Both the position numbers and the translations under genes were made by a program. From the NCBI GenBank assembly GCA_019120175.1, contig DWVP01000001.1, positions 236,359 through 300,358 of the forward strand: a stretch of DNA of 64,000 nt, in the 5' to 3' direction. The notes below the pieces were generated by a model. It was not told the origin of the DNA. It saw only the letters and a list, made by a program, of their open reading frames with translations, and searched no databases. Source of the stretch: Candidatus Corynebacterium faecigallinarum (GTDB lineage: Bacteria; Actinomycetota; Actinomycetes; Mycobacteriales; Mycobacteriaceae). Within the stretch, counting starts at the first letter, position 1. Each line of letters begins with the position of its first letter. This document shows positions 43,110 through 59,560 of the stretch, one piece after another.

Positions 43110-43193
43110 ATCACCGGTGCAGGGACCGGCGCGCACTGCCACGCACTGCCGCGCACCACATCGTATACTGAGAGGGCCGGCGTGGCGACTGCG

Positions 43194-43210
43194 ACGGACA
43201 CAGTGTCCGT
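43194..43210. promoter_or_regulatory. 17-nt palindrome upstream of tRNA-Tyr
   Basis: ACGGACAC-A-GTGTCCGT, perfect arms of 8. It lies 23 nt before the candidate -35 of the tRNA-Tyr promoter. Confidence 0.35.
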
Positions 43211-43232
43211 AACAGAGCTGTGACCTGGCGAT

Positions 43233-43263
43233 TTGCGGCAGTATGGTCTGTTCGTAGTAGGGT
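43233..43263 (+). promoter_or_regulatory. Candidate promoter of tRNA-Tyr
   Basis: TTGCGG (43233-43238) and TAGGGT (43258-43263) with a 19-nt spacer, ending 11 nt before the tRNA. The spacer is longer than ideal. Confidence 0.4.
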
Positions 43264-43274
43264 ATGCAGCGCAC

Positions 43275-43356
43275 GCCAGGTTGCCCGAGCGGCCAAAGGG
43301 AGCGGACTGTAAATCCGCCGGCATTGCCTTCAAAGGTTCGAATCCTTTACCTGGCA
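43275..43356 (+). tRNA. tRNA-Tyr (anticodon GTA)
   Basis: 82 nt with a long variable arm, as expected for Tyr. Acceptor arms GCCAGGT/ACCTGGC pair perfectly, anticodon loop CTGTAAA with GTA at 43309-43311, T loop in GGTTCGAATCC. CCA is not encoded. A strong terminator follows. Confidence 0.95.
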
Positions 43357-43361
43357 CAACT

Positions 43362-43394
43362 GCCCGTGGAGTGGAAACACTCCACGGGCTTTCT
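43362..43394 (+). terminator. Intrinsic terminator after tRNA-Tyr
   Basis: Perfect 12-bp stem GCCCGTGGAGTG / CACTCCACGGGC with GAAA tetraloop, followed by TTTCT. Confidence 0.85.
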
Positions 43395-43857
43395 GCATGT
43401 CCGGGCACTGTGTCCCCGGGGACGGTGCGGCGTGGAAGGGGAGGGGGCCCGTCAGGCGGAAGGGGAGGGGATCCCGCCCGGCCGGACAGGGTTCTCGGTG
43501 CTTGCTGCCCCGCGAGGGCCATCTCGCGAAGGGTGCCCCGCAGTCAACGACCCGAACTGAGCATGGATCCGTTGAGTGCCGGGATTCGCGGGATTCATGC
43601 TCACTTCGGGTCGATCTGGGCTTGGACTTGGTGACCCGAGGCGCCCGGCCTGTCAGGAGGGGCTCACAGTGGGCGTAGGAGCGCCGTTCTCCGCGAGATG
43701 CGCGCACCTACGCGGGAAGGTACCTCAAGACGGCACAATTTCTGGGGTTCTAGCTGCAGATTTGTGCAATGCAGCGTCCTCTGGTTATTCTACTTCAGGC
43801 TTCAGGAGCTGGGGCACGGAACAACAGAGATGTTGGGAAGTGCAAACAGTGGAGCAC
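43395..43857. other. Intergenic region between tRNA-Tyr and tRNA-Thr
   Basis: About 460 nt. The second half (from ~43735) is clearly richer in A+T than its surroundings and probably carries the promoter for tRNA-Thr/tRNA-Met. No open frame in it looks coding and I see no repeat. Confidence 0.5.
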
Positions 43858-43930
43858 GCCCCCTTAGCTCAGTCGGCAGAGCGTTTCCATGGTAAGGAAA
43901 AGGTCGACAGTTCGATTCTGTCAGGGGGCT
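43858..43930 (+). tRNA. tRNA-Thr (anticodon GGT)
   Basis: 73 nt. Acceptor GCCCCCT/AGGGGGC, D arm with AGCTCAGTCGGCAGAGC, anticodon GGT at 43891-43893 in loop ATGGTAA, T arm AGTTCGATTCT. Cloverleaf is complete. Confidence 0.95.
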
Positions 43931-43987
43931 CAAGTCATTTTGAGGCACACGCCGGGTTGACCGGTTGCGGCCGGTACGAATGGCCCT

Positions 43988-44061
43988 GGCGGTGTAGCTC
44001 AGATGGTTAGAGCGCACGACTCATAATCGTGAGGTCCCGGGTTCGATCCCCGGCATCGCTA
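43988..44061 (+). tRNA. tRNA-Met (anticodon CAT, elongator type)
   Basis: 74 nt. Acceptor GGCGGTG/CATCGCT pairs with two G-T wobbles, anticodon CAT at 44022-44024, T arm GGGTTCGATCCC. The paired first base pair argues for an elongator rather than initiator tRNA; a CAT anticodon modified to read isoleucine AUA is the alternative. Confidence 0.85.
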
Positions 44062-44075
44062 CAGAATAACCCGAG

Positions 44076-44114
44076 AACAACCCCCGCGACACAATGTCGC
44101 GGGGGTTGTTTCGT
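44076..44114 (+). terminator. Intrinsic terminator after tRNA-Met
   Basis: 16-nt perfect arms AACAACCCCCGCGACA / TGTCGCGGGGGTTGTT with a 3-nt loop, then TTCGTT. It ends the tRNA-Thr/Met transcript. Confidence 0.85.
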
Positions 44115-44424
44115 TGTGCCGCCACCTGCATGGAGTGGCTGCGCTGACACGGAGGAGGTGCCGGCGTCCACGGCATCCACGGCATCCCTGGCGTCCACGG
44201 CGTCCCCGGCGGCACGCAATCGCGGCGTCCCCGCCGTCCCCCGCGTCCTGCGCGCAGGTGCACCGTGATCTCGTCCACCATCGGAGCGACCACGGCTTTT
44301 GTCTGCCAGGTCCGGCGACTGATACACTGCTGCGGTGCCGTTACGACGGCGCCGCGAAGTGGCGTGTCACAGCGCTACCCCTCCTCTGCCGAGGTGCTTG
44401 GGTAAGCTGGTGGGCGCATCGCAA
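44115..44424. other. Intergenic region with 9-nt tandem repeats
   Basis: About 310 nt before tRNA-Trp. Between ~44164 and 44215 there are 5-6 imperfect copies of a 9-nt unit like GTCCACGGC. A TAAGCT hexamer (44403-44408) is placed to serve as the tRNA-Trp -10. No coding sequence recognised. Confidence 0.5.
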
Positions 44425-44497
<73 letters not shown>

Positions 44498-44582
44498 CAG
44501 ACGCACCCCGGGTGTGCGGCTGGCCGGTGAAATCACCGCCGTCGCCCCCGGGGTGCACAACCCCCACAGGAGCGGATATTTC

Positions 44583-44939
44583 GTGAGTGACGACAAGAAC
44601 AACGCCGACCGTAACGACAACGTCGGCGGTTCTCCGTTGCGACCGTCCGGCAAGCGTCAGGTCAGCAACTCCCAGGGGACGCCCGCAGGTGCGTCCTCCG
44701 CCGGGTCGGACATCACCGTGTCCCGCGAGGACGCCACCTCCGGCAAGGGCGCCGGCGCACGCGTCCTTGCCTTCCCCCGCTCCGTCGGCTCCGAGATGAA
44801 GAAGGTCATCTGGCCGACCGGCCGCGAGATGGTCACCTACTCGATCGTCACCCTGGTCTTCCTGATCTTCATCACCGCCCTGTGCACCGGTGTGGACCTC
44901 CTCGCCGGCGAGGGAATCAAGTTCATGTTCGGCCTCTGA
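44583..44939 (+). CDS. secE: Preprotein translocase subunit SecE
   Basis: 118-residue subunit of the SecYEG channel. A long polar, low-complexity N-terminal region (to ~65) is followed by the conserved amphipathic segment FPRSVGSEMKKVIWPTGREM and a single membrane helix (about 87-108), the minimal functional SecE core. GTG start with AGGAG (44568-44572) 10 nt upstream. Gene order tRNA-Trp - secE - nusG - rplK - rplA is standard. A strong terminator separates it from nusG. Confidence 0.93.
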   Translation: MSDDKNNADRNDNVGGSPLRPSGKRQVSNSQGTPAGASSAGSDITVSREDATSGKGAGARVLAFPRSVGSEMKKVIWPTGREMVTYSIVTLVFLIFITALCTGVDLLAGEGIKFMFGL

Positions 44940-44972
44940 GCGTGCTACACTAGCCCCCAGATGATGTCCGCC

Positions 44973-44998
44973 TCCGCCTCACGGCGAGGCGGATTTTT
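44973..44998 (+). terminator. Intrinsic terminator/attenuator between secE and nusG
   Basis: Stem TCCGCCTC / GAGGCGGA (8 bp), loop ACGGC, then five T. A TACACT hexamer (44946-44951) lies just upstream, so this may either end secE or attenuate a short nusG leader transcript. Confidence 0.85.
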
Positions 44999-45044
44999 CA
45001 TGCAGCACCCTTTGTCCGTCCACTGCTCCGGCCCCTGGAAACCT

Positions 45045-45067
45045 TCTAGTACACCCTCTAGTACACC
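45045..45067 (+). repeat. 11-nt direct repeat in the nusG leader
   Basis: TCTAGTACACC occurs twice (45045-45055 and 45057-45067), period 12. Each copy contains TAGTAC, and the pair ends just before the nusG ribosome-binding site. Confidence 0.6.
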
Positions 45068-45084
45068 TTGGAGAAGATCACATC

Positions 45085-45975
45085 ATGAGTGACGACACGA
45101 CCCACGACACCACGACCGCGGAGGGCCTCGCCGCCGCCGCGCAGGACGACGTCCAGCAGGCTGTCAACGAGCTCGCCGGCGCCAACGCCGACACCAACGC
45201 CGATGCCTCCCTGGAGGCCTCCGCACAGGCCCTCGGCGACGCCTCCGCCGAGAACGCTGACGACGCCGCCGCTGACGCCGCCGCCCCCAGCGTCGAGGAT
45301 GCCGCCATGGACGCCTACAAGACCCGCCTGCGGGAGTTCATGCGCGCCCTGAAGAAGCTCGACGGCGAGTGGTACATCATCCAGTGCTACTCCGGCTACG
45401 AGAACAAGGTGAAGACCAACCTCGAGACCCGTTCCCGCACCCTCGGTGTCGACCAGCAGATCCACGAGGTCGTCGTGCCGATCGAGGAGGTCACCGAGAT
45501 CAAGGACGGCAAGCGCAAGCGCGTCAAGCGCAAGCTGCTCCCGGGCTACGTCCTGGTCCGTATCGAGCTGGACGACGCCTCCTGGTCGGTCATCCGTGAC
45601 ACCCCGGGCGTCACCTCCTTCGTCGGCAACGAGGGCCAGCCGACCCCGGTGAAGATCCGTGAGGTCGCCAAGTTCCTGCTGCCGCCGGAGTCCGCCAAGG
45701 CAGAAGAATCCACCGAGGACACCGACAGCGCGACCGGTGGAGTGGACGTCAGCGACACCGGTGTCGCCATGGCTCCGACCCCGGCGGCCGAGCAGGTCGA
45801 GGTGGACTTCGAGGTCGGCGAGTCCGTCACCGTCCTCTCCGGTCCCTTCGCCTCGGTCTCGGCGACCATCTCCGAGATCGACGCCACGAACTCGAAGCTC
45901 AAGGCCCTGGTCTCGATCTTCGGCCGTGAGACCCCGGTCGACCTGGCATTTGACCAGGTTGAGAAGCTCAACTAG
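45085..45975 (+). CDS. nusG: Transcription termination/antitermination factor NusG
   Basis: 296 residues. The NGN domain starts at about residue 92 ([20 protein letters not shown]) and includes [20 protein letters not shown]-type sequence and [12 protein letters not shown]; the KOW domain is near the end ([20 protein letters not shown]). The first ~75 residues are an acidic, Ala/Asp-rich extension, and a Thr/Ser/Asp-rich insert separates the two domains, as in other actinobacteria but longer. It binds RNA polymerase and links it to Rho or the ribosome. GGAG precedes the ATG. Confidence 0.96.
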   Translation: MSDDTTHDTTTAEGLAAAAQDDVQQAVNELAGANADTNADASLEASAQALGDASAENADDAAADAAAPSVEDAAMDAYKTRLREFMRALKKLDGEWYIIQCYSGYENKVKTNLETRSRTLGVDQQIHEVVVPIEEVTEIKDGKRKRVKRKLLPGYVLVRIELDDASWSVIRDTPGVTSFVGNEGQPTPVKIREVAKFLLPPESAKAEESTEDTDSATGGVDVSDTGVAMAPTPAAEQVEVDFEVGESVTVLSGPFASVSATISEIDATNSKLKALVSIFGRETPVDLAFDQVEKLN

Positions 45976-46142
45976 AGTTTCACCGTTGCTGTGTCCATGA
46001 CCTGCCCGGCGTGTCCGGAGGGTAGGGCCCAGCTGCAAGGAAAACATCCCACCCGGTGGCCGGCATCAAGGCCGGCATCCGGTCAGGTGTGTCCGCTGAG
46101 CCATCGGCGCGCACCTGATACCACGTGAATGAGGTATTGACA

Positions 46143-46586
46143 ATGGCAAAGAAGAAGAAGGTCACTGGCCTGATCAAGCTGCAGATCCAGGCTGGCGCCG
46201 CCAACCCGGCTCCGCCCGTCGGTCCGGCGCTCGGTGCGCACGGCGTCAACATCATGGAGTTCTGCAAGGCCTACAACGCCGCCACCGAGGCCCAGCGTGG
46301 CAACGTGATCCCGGTTGAGATCACCGTCTACGAGGACCGCAGCTTCGACTTCAAGCTGAAGACCCCGCCGGCAGCCAAGCTGCTGCTGAAGGCCGCCGGT
46401 ATCCAGAAGGGCTCCGGCGTCCCCCACGCCGACAAGGTCGGTCAGGTCAGCTGGGCCCAGTGCCGCGAGATCGCCCAGACCAAGTTCGAGGACATCAACG
46501 CCAACGACCTGGAGAACGGCGCCCGCATCATCGCCGGCACCGCCCGCTCCATGGGCATCGACGTCGTCGACGCTCCGGCCCAGTAG
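46143..46586 (+). CDS. rplK: 50S ribosomal protein L11
   Basis: 147 residues. [18 protein letters not shown], then [20 protein letters not shown] (the flexible N-terminal domain contacting the stringent factor and elongation factors) and the C-terminal rRNA-binding part ending in [14 protein letters not shown] 46143 chosen by homology; TGAGG lies upstream. A ~165-nt leader with a repeated GGCCGGCAT element separates it from nusG. Confidence 0.97.
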   Translation: MAKKKKVTGLIKLQIQAGAANPAPPVGPALGAHGVNIMEFCKAYNAATEAQRGNVIPVEITVYEDRSFDFKLKTPPAAKLLLKAAGIQKGSGVPHADKVGQVSWAQCREIAQTKFEDINANDLENGARIIAGTARSMGIDVVDAPAQ

Positions 46587-46736
46587 GACTTCTCCTCACT
46601 GACCGGACCTCCGGCACCGTCACGGTGCCGGAACCCCAGATCGTCCTGCCTCCCCAGGCAGTGTCACCAGTTACACCGTGGCAGGGCCACTTGCGGCCCG
46701 ACTACCACAATCCAAGAACCTGATTGGAACCCCACC

Positions 46737-47450
46737 ATGAGCAAGAACTCCAAGGCCTACCGCGCCGCCGCCGAGAAGATCGACGCCGATCGCCTCTACT
46801 CCCCGATCGAGGCTGTCGCCCTCGCCAAGGAAACCTCTTCCAAGAACTACGACGCGACCGTCGACGTGGCCCTGCGCCTGGGCGTTGACCCCCGCAAGGC
46901 TGACCAGCTGGTCCGAGGCACCGTCTCCCTGCCCAACGGCACCGGTAAGAACGTCCGCGTCATCGTCTTCGCCGAGGGCCCGAACGCCACCGCCGCCGAA
47001 GAGGCCGGCGCCGAGGCTGTCGGCACGGCCGAGCTGATCGAGAAGATCCAGGACGGCTGGACCGACTTCGACGCCGCGATCGCCACCCCGGACCAGATGG
47101 CCAAGGTCGGCCGCGTCGCCCGCGTGCTGGGCCCGCGTGGTCTGATGCCGAACCCGAAGACCGGCACCGTCACCACCGACGTCGCCAAGGCCGTCCAGGA
47201 GATCAAGGGCGGCAAGATCTCCTTCCGTGTCGACAAGGCCGGTAACCTGCACGCCATCATCGGCAAGGCCTCCTTCTCCGAGAAGGCTCTCGCCGAGAAC
47301 TACGGTGCCCTGATCGATGAGCTGCAGCGTCTCAAGCCGTCCGCAGCCAAGGGCCGTTACATCAAGAAGGCCACCATCACCACCACCTCCGGCCCGGGCA
47401 TCCAGGTCGACGCCACCGTGGTGAAGAACTTCACCGGCGAAGAGGAGTAG
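46737..47450 (+). CDS. rplA: 50S ribosomal protein L1
   Basis: 237 residues, full length. [20 protein letters not shown] at the start, the RNA-binding [20 protein letters not shown] and the C-terminal [14 protein letters not shown] are typical. L1 binds 23S rRNA at the E-site stalk and represses its own operon in many bacteria. Second gene of the rplKA pair; ends at a clear terminator. Confidence 0.97.
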   Translation: MSKNSKAYRAAAEKIDADRLYSPIEAVALAKETSSKNYDATVDVALRLGVDPRKADQLVRGTVSLPNGTGKNVRVIVFAEGPNATAAEEAGAEAVGTAELIEKIQDGWTDFDAAIATPDQMAKVGRVARVLGPRGLMPNPKTGTVTTDVAKAVQEIKGGKISFRVDKAGNLHAIIGKASFSEKALAENYGALIDELQRLKPSAAKGRYIKKATITTTSGPGIQVDATVVKNFTGEEE

Positions 47451-47466
47451 ATCCTCCTGCACGACG

Positions 47467-47497
47467 AACCCCCGCTGCCTGGGCAGCGGGGGTTTCT
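47467..47497 (+). terminator. Intrinsic terminator after rplA
   Basis: 13-nt arms AACCCCCGCTGCC / GGCAGCGGGGGTT, followed by TTCTTG. It closes the rplKA transcript. Confidence 0.85.
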
Positions 47498-47680
47498 TGT
47501 GTTTCAGGACGCGCTGGCTGGCGGCGCCGTCCGCGCCGTCCGCCGTGCCGTCCTACGTTGCGGCCCCGGTGTAGCTAAGGGTCCCTGATTCGGTCACCTG
47601 ACTACACATGAAGCGACCGAAATGGGACACTTGGCTGCAGCCGCAGGTCCCGGAGTGGGTGGTCTCGGTTGAGGTCGGCC

Positions 47681-48658
47681 CTACCGCCCGACCTGACCGG
47701 CCTTACCGATGAGGCCCAGCAGTGGCAGGACGCGGCCGGTGACCATCGGGTGGTCGCGGCGGTAGGCGCCGTCCTCCCCGGAGTCGCTGTCGGAGAGACG
47801 CTCAAGGATGAGGTCCAGGGTGCGCGGCGAGTACAGCAGGGACAGGTGGTCGCTCATGTCGGTGGGGTTGTCGTCCTGGACGCTGAAGTTGTGTGCCGTC
47901 GCACCTTCGCCGGCCTCGAGGAACTGGATGCGCCATGGGGTGACGATCTCGTCGTACTTCGAACCGATCATCGTGTAGGTCACGCCGGGCACGGTGTCGC
48001 CGTTGCGGTTGATGTGCGCCACGACGTCCGACCCCACGACCTGGTCCTCGGCGCACTGTCCGAGGGTCTTGCGCAGCAGCTTGGAGAGGTCGAACTTGCC
48101 CTCCAGCTTGTCGCGCAGTCGTGACAGGCCCGAACCGATGCCCATCAGGGTGGTGCCGTGGCCGCCGCCGGCGATGCCGATGACGTTGCGGATCTTCGGC
48201 GCTCCGCCGGCGAAGCGTCCCTCGTGCTCGCTGAGCAGCAGGCGGGTCTGCGCGGAGCCCTGGGAGTGGCCGATGACATCGACCTGCTCTGCGCCGGTGG
48301 CCTTCAGGACGCGGTCGATGAATGCGGCGACCTCATCCTGGCTCTCCAACAGGGGACCGTTGGCGAAGCAGCACTTGCGGCGTCCCAGGAAGCTCTCCGG
48401 GTTGGTGCCGTAGTTCAGTGCGAACACCCGGTAGCCGTGGTTGGCCAGCTCCGGGGCGATCAGCGACCAGGTCCCGTAGCTGCTCATCCAGGTGCCGTGG
48501 AAGAGGACGACCGGTACAGGGTGCTCCTCGGAGAGCGGGGAGTCCCAGTCGTTGACTCCGCTGGGCATCTTGTCCGTGCTCCCGAATGAGCGCAGGAATG
48601 CTGGCAGGAAGTGCCGGTGGTTCGGTGTGTAGGGCGGTGTGTAGCTCGTGGAAGTCAT
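47681..48658 (-). CDS. Alpha/beta-hydrolase, triacylglycerol lipase-like
   Basis: 325 residues with the lipase fold. The oxyanion region VPVVLFHGTWMSS, the nucleophile elbow VIGHSQGS and a late region with GSKYDEIVTP (acid) and DHLSLLYS (histidine) complete a credible Ser-Asp-His triad. RRKCCF has two adjacent cysteines that may be oxidised or bind metal. No signal peptide is visible, so it may be cytosolic or use another route. Similar lipases adjoin the L10/L12 genes in other corynebacteria. The ATG is preceded by both GGGGAA and a TACATT hexamer 6 nt away, so leadered or leaderless translation is possible. Confidence 0.85.
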   Translation of the reverse strand: MTSTSYTPPYTPNHRHFLPAFLRSFGSTDKMPSGVNDWDSPLSEEHPVPVVLFHGTWMSSYGTWSLIAPELANHGYRVFALNYGTNPESFLGRRKCCFANGPLLESQDEVAAFIDRVLKATGAEQVDVIGHSQGSAQTRLLLSEHEGRFAGGAPKIRNVIGIAGGGHGTTLMGIGSGLSRLRDKLEGKFDLSKLLRKTLGQCAEDQVVGSDVVAHINRNGDTVPGVTYTMIGSKYDEIVTPWRIQFLEAGEGATAHNFSVQDDNPTDMSDHLSLLYSPRTLDLILERLSDSDSGEDGAYRRDHPMVTGRVLPLLGLIGKAGQVGR

Positions 48659-48721
48659 TTCCCCAATGTACTAAGCAGGACGCTCCGGTGGACTGGTTTC
48701 GGTGAGAGTCACGGCACCGAT

Positions 48722-48750
48722 TTGGTGCTGTGGCGTGCGGGGGTTAGGCT
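48722..48750 (+). promoter_or_regulatory. Candidate promoter of rplJ-rplL
   Basis: TTGGTG (48722-48727), 17-nt spacer, TAGGCT (48745-48750): a good housekeeping-sigma match. It would give a ~315-nt leader before rplJ. Confidence 0.55.
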
Positions 48751-48859
48751 GTGACACGAAGTTTGATCGCGGCATGCCCGCGAACGTTCAAGTTTCACCG
48801 GAGACCGTCGGTCGACGTCATCCCTGGACATCCGGGGGTGTCGGACGAAGGACCATCAT

Positions 48860-49000
48860 GCTGACCACTTGGCAGATGGCGACCTGCGCAGGGAAACATG
48901 GGACACCAGGAGCGCCACCGAATCAGCCAGGCTGACACGGACCGAGCCGCCCACTGACGCCCCGTGCCCTGTGGCACGGGGCGTTATCGTCGTCAGGGGG
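48860..49000 (+). ncRNA. Probable L10 leader (autoregulatory mRNA structure) with hairpin
   Basis: The rplJ leader contains a perfect 12-bp hairpin ACGCCCCGTGCC / GGCACGGGGCGT with a CTGT loop at 48957-48984, preceded by a purine-rich stretch around 48885-48920 where ribosomal L10(L12)4 leaders form. Position upstream of rplJ supports the L10-leader class; the full fold was not modelled, so the boundaries are approximate. Confidence 0.5.
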
Positions 49001-49070
49001 AGACGTCTGATTCTGCTTCGCACACCGAACCGGTCGCACCACCGACAGACATCAGGAAGGAGGCGAGAGT

Positions 49071-49586
49071 ATGGCAAACGCGAAGAACACCGCATCCGTG
49101 GCGGAGCTCACCGCTCGTTTCGAGAACGCCAGCGCCGCAGTGCTCACTGAGTACCGTGGACTGTCCGTCGCCGAGACGACCGAGCTGCGACAGGCACTGG
49201 GTTCGGAGGTCACCTACTCCGTCGCCAAGAACACCTTGATCAAGCTGGCCGCTAAGCAGGCCGGTGTTGAGCTCGACGATGATCTGCTGACCGGACCGAC
49301 TGCCGTCGCCTTCATTCAGGGCGAGGCCGTCGACGCCGCCAAGGCGCTCAAGAAGTTCGGTGCGGATCACAAGGCTTTCGTGATCAAGGGCGGCAACATG
49401 GACGGCAATGTGCTGTCCGCAGACCAGGTCCAGGCAATCGCCGACCTGGACAACCGCGAGACCACCCTGGCCAAGCTGGCCGGCGCCATGCAGGGCTCCC
49501 TCAGCAAGGCTGCGGCTCTCTTCAACGCCCCGGCATCCCAGGTCGCACGGCTTTCCGCCGCGCTCCAGGAGAAGAAGGCAGCGTAA
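49071..49586 (+). CDS. rplJ: 50S ribosomal protein L10
   Basis: 171 residues, stalk base protein that anchors L7/L12 dimers. [30 protein letters not shown] and [20 protein letters not shown] are typical. The C-terminal helix (about 130-170) carries the L12-binding part. AGGAGG-type ribosome-binding site (GAAGGAGGCGAG) precedes the ATG. rplL follows after 116 nt. Confidence 0.97.
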   Translation: MANAKNTASVAELTARFENASAAVLTEYRGLSVAETTELRQALGSEVTYSVAKNTLIKLAAKQAGVELDDDLLTGPTAVAFIQGEAVDAAKALKKFGADHKAFVIKGGNMDGNVLSADQVQAIADLDNRETTLAKLAGAMQGSLSKAAALFNAPASQVARLSAALQEKKAA

Positions 49587-49702
49587 CCCTCCGCGGGTCA
49601 ACTGCCCGTGTGCGCCGACGGTGCACACCACCACCATTCGTTTTACCCCTGTACCCCGCGTCGACGCGATGACCGTCACCGGGACAAAGAAAGGACGCCA
49701 CC

Positions 49703-50086
49703 ATGGCTAAGTTCACCAACGACGAACTGCTCGAGGCTTTCAAGGAGATGACCCTGATCGAGCTCTCTGAGTTCGTCAAGCTCTTCGAGGACACCTTCGA
49801 CGTCACCGCTGCCGCTCCGGCCGCCGTCGCCGCTGCCGCTCCGGGCGCTGCTGCTCCCGCCGAGGAGGAGAAGGACGAGTTCGACGTCGTCCTCGAGGAT
49901 GCCGGCGCCAAGAAGATCGGCGTGATCAAGGTTGTCCGCGAGATCGTCTCCGGCCTGGGCCTGAAGGAGGCCAAGGAGCTCGTCGAGGGTGCCCCGAAGG
50001 CCATCCTGGAGGCTGCCTCCAAGGACGACGCCGAGGCTGCCAAGACCAAGCTCGAAGAGGCCGGCGCCAAGGTCGCCCTCAAGTAG
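49703..50086 (+). CDS. rplL: 50S ribosomal protein L7/L12
   Basis: 127 residues. N-terminal dimerisation domain ([20 protein letters not shown]), Ala/Pro-rich hinge and the C-terminal factor-binding domain with [20 protein letters not shown] and [10 protein letters not shown]. Recruits elongation factors to the ribosome. A good ribosome-binding site (AAAGGA) precedes it, and a terminator follows. Confidence 0.97.
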   Translation: MAKFTNDELLEAFKEMTLIELSEFVKLFEDTFDVTAAAPAAVAAAAPGAAAPAEEEKDEFDVVLEDAGAKKIGVIKVVREIVSGLGLKEAKELVEGAPKAILEAASKDDAEAAKTKLEEAGAKVALK

Positions 50087-50116
50087 TTTTCACTGCGGTT
50101 CACACCGCGTGGCTCA

Positions 50117-50150
50117 CCCCGCCCGACGCATCTGCGTCCGGCGGGGTTTT
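50117..50150 (+). terminator. Intrinsic terminator after rplL
   Basis: Arms CCCCGCCCGACGC and GCGTCCGGCGGGG pair with one internal C-C mismatch around an ATCT loop, then TTTT. Confidence 0.8.
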
Positions 50151-50229
50151 CGTCGTTCCGGGGATGATCGTCGGCATGTCGCCGGGCATGTCGCCGGGCA
50201 TGTGAACGCTACGGATGTGGATATGTCGG

Positions 50230-50235
50230 TAGAAT
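50230..50235 (+). promoter_or_regulatory. -10 element of the DUF3068 gene
   Basis: TAGAAT, 7 nt before the ATG at 50243. Confidence 0.6.
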
Positions 50236-50242
50236 GGTCTGC

Positions 50243-51346
50243 ATGCTTCCAAGGTCCCGCGTCGTCGCTGTCCTCGCCCTGGGGTTGGGCTGCATCCTCA
50301 TCGCCGTGGGCCTGGCCTTGCCGACGCTGGTGCCGCCCGAGCGTCCGGTCCCGCTGTCATTGGAGCAGCGCCAGTTGACGATGGAGGACGATGCTGCCGA
50401 GATCGGTCCTTCCTACCTCCTCGGCGGTGCGGACGCCGACGGGGAAGAGGCGGAGGGGGAGGGGGACCAGCCGCAGTCGGTCACCGCGCCGGTGACCAAG
50501 ACCTACGCGGTGTCGCTGGGCGAGCCCGCGGACGATGATGCCGCGGCGGCCACGGTGGGTGTCACCTCCGTGCGGGACGATCTGGCTGACGCTCGTGCGG
50601 GCGCTGGCGCTGACGCCGGCAGCTCCGACGCACCGGCTGCCGCGGACGCCACCACGCAGAACCCGGACGCGCTGCTGGACGCCGAGGTCTGGTCGTACCG
50701 GATCGACCGCCACACCGGTGAATCCCTCGGCGAGGCCAAGGTAGCGGATACGCCGGGAACACCGGCGGCACCTACCGAGGTCACCGGGCAATGGTTGTCG
50801 TTCCCGCGGGGCACCGGACAGGAGGACTACCGGGTCTTCGACAACCTGCTGCGCCGGGACCTGCCGGCGGCCTTCGTCCAGACCGAGGAGGTCGACGGCG
50901 AGGAGGTCTTCGTCTTCCGCCAGGAGTTCGACAATGAGCCGGTCGCCGTGGGGAACCCGGACTACCTGCGTAATTCACCCGCGGTGACGATGGCTGACAC
51001 CACCGAAGGGCAGGACGCCCAGCTGGTGCGCTCCGGCGTCCGCGAGTTCCGCGTGGAGCCGTCCAGCGGCATGATCGTCTCGGTGACCGAGGATCTGCGA
51101 GATGCCTACGTCGTCGGTGACGAGGAGATTGAACTGCTCTCCGCTTTCACCGGATCCACCCCGGATGACGTGCGTGGGATGCTGCTCGGTCAGGCCGTGG
51201 AGCTGGGACGTGACCGGCCCACCCGGCAGTGGGGTCTTGCGTTAACGGTCACAGGTGCTATCGTGGCACTCGGTTCCGCAGTGGTGGCTCTCCGGCCGCA
51301 GGGCAGGCAGTCGCGACATGCGCGGTACCGTCGGCAGCAAAGGTAA
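50243..51346 (+). CDS. DUF3068 family exported membrane protein
   Basis: 367 residues. N-terminal helix that could act as uncleaved signal anchor (about 8-28), a large extracytoplasmic domain, a C-terminal helix (about 335-352) and a short basic tail. The order VWSYRIDRHTGESLGEA, then YRVFDNLLRRDLPAAF and FRVEPSSGMIVSVTEDLRDA matches the actinobacterial DUF3068 (sometimes called PorA-family) pattern. Function unknown; envelope location is likely. Asp/Ala-rich segments around 70-150 are extra. Start ATG 50243 rests on the TAGAAT hexamer 7 nt upstream. Confidence 0.8.
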   Translation: MLPRSRVVAVLALGLGCILIAVGLALPTLVPPERPVPLSLEQRQLTMEDDAAEIGPSYLLGGADADGEEAEGEGDQPQSVTAPVTKTYAVSLGEPADDDAAAATVGVTSVRDDLADARAGAGADAGSSDAPAAADATTQNPDALLDAEVWSYRIDRHTGESLGEAKVADTPGTPAAPTEVTGQWLSFPRGTGQEDYRVFDNLLRRDLPAAFVQTEEVDGEEVFVFRQEFDNEPVAVGNPDYLRNSPAVTMADTTEGQDAQLVRSGVREFRVEPSSGMIVSVTEDLRDAYVVGDEEIELLSAFTGSTPDDVRGMLLGQAVELGRDRPTRQWGLALTVTGAIVALGSAVVALRPQGRQSRHARYRRQQR

Positions 51347-51840
51347 CATCGGTAGCGTCGATGGCGTCGGTGGCGCGGCGGAATCCATGGTCGCCCGGTG
51401 GTGACCGACGGCACACTCGGGGGTAGCTTTGCACGCGCGTCAATAGGGGTGGACATTGCGTGTCCGGTGATATAAGGTCGATCGTTGCGCTGGATTGATG
51501 TCTGGCGATGCTGCGGTACCAACAGGATACGACCTTGATGAGTGACGTCCCGGGAGGAAACGACATGGTCACGGCACGGTGGAGAAGCACCGTAACCGAC
51601 CACGCCGAATCGACCGGCAGACGGCAACTTGACAAGGTCTATTAACTGTTTTCTGGGCAAGGTTCACCAGAGCCTCACCACGACAGTTCCCTCGCTGCAC
51701 ACCACCGACATCGATCCCCCACAGACCACCGCTGACCGTACGCTTAAAGCAACCGCGTCCGCCGAGGTCGGGACCCTCCGGGTCCGGCACCCCACCCATG
51801 GGAGCCGGAGACGGACCCGACGTTCGACTGGACACGTAAG
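51347..51840. other. rpoB leader region
   Basis: About 490 nt with no convincing gene. A good promoter match lies at 51450-51478 and would give a leader of roughly 355 nt. Short inverted repeats around 51770-51785 (GACCCTCCGGGTC) may fold in the RNA. Confidence 0.55.
51450..51478 (+). promoter_or_regulatory. Candidate promoter of rpoBC
   Basis: TGGACA (51450-51455), 17-nt spacer, TAAGGT (51473-51478). Confidence 0.5.
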
Positions 51841-55377
<3,537 letters not shown>

Positions 55378-55459
55378 TCTCCCACCACCAGATACGACTC
55401 TGTACATTTTCACCACTACTCACTCCTCCGCGTGAAGGCGGAGGGGAAAGGGAGTCCAC

Positions 55460-59431
<3,972 letters not shown>

Positions 59432-59522
59432 GTCAGTCGTCCCGGGTCGTGAGTTGACCTGATCTGACCTGATCCAAGGTCCTCCGGCAGGACCAGGCGC
59501 CCGCCGGGGCCGCGTCCAGCAG

Positions 59523-59560
59523 AGCCCGGGCCCCGCATTGCGCGGGGCCCGGGCTTTCGT
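59523..59560 (+). terminator. Intrinsic terminator after rpoC
   Basis: 14-nt perfect arms AGCCCGGGCCCCGC / GCGGGGCCCGGGCT, loop ATTGC, then TTTCG. Confidence 0.9.

Noticed and set aside
43858-44061. tRNA-Thr/tRNA-Met cluster as an integration site of an island
   Set aside because: No integrase gene, no repeated tRNA end and no foreign genes beside it.
44164-44215. 9-nt tandem repeats coding Val-His-Gly-like residues, considered as a small gene
   Set aside because: The frames lack a ribosome-binding site and similarity; the region more likely holds only the tRNA-Trp promoter.
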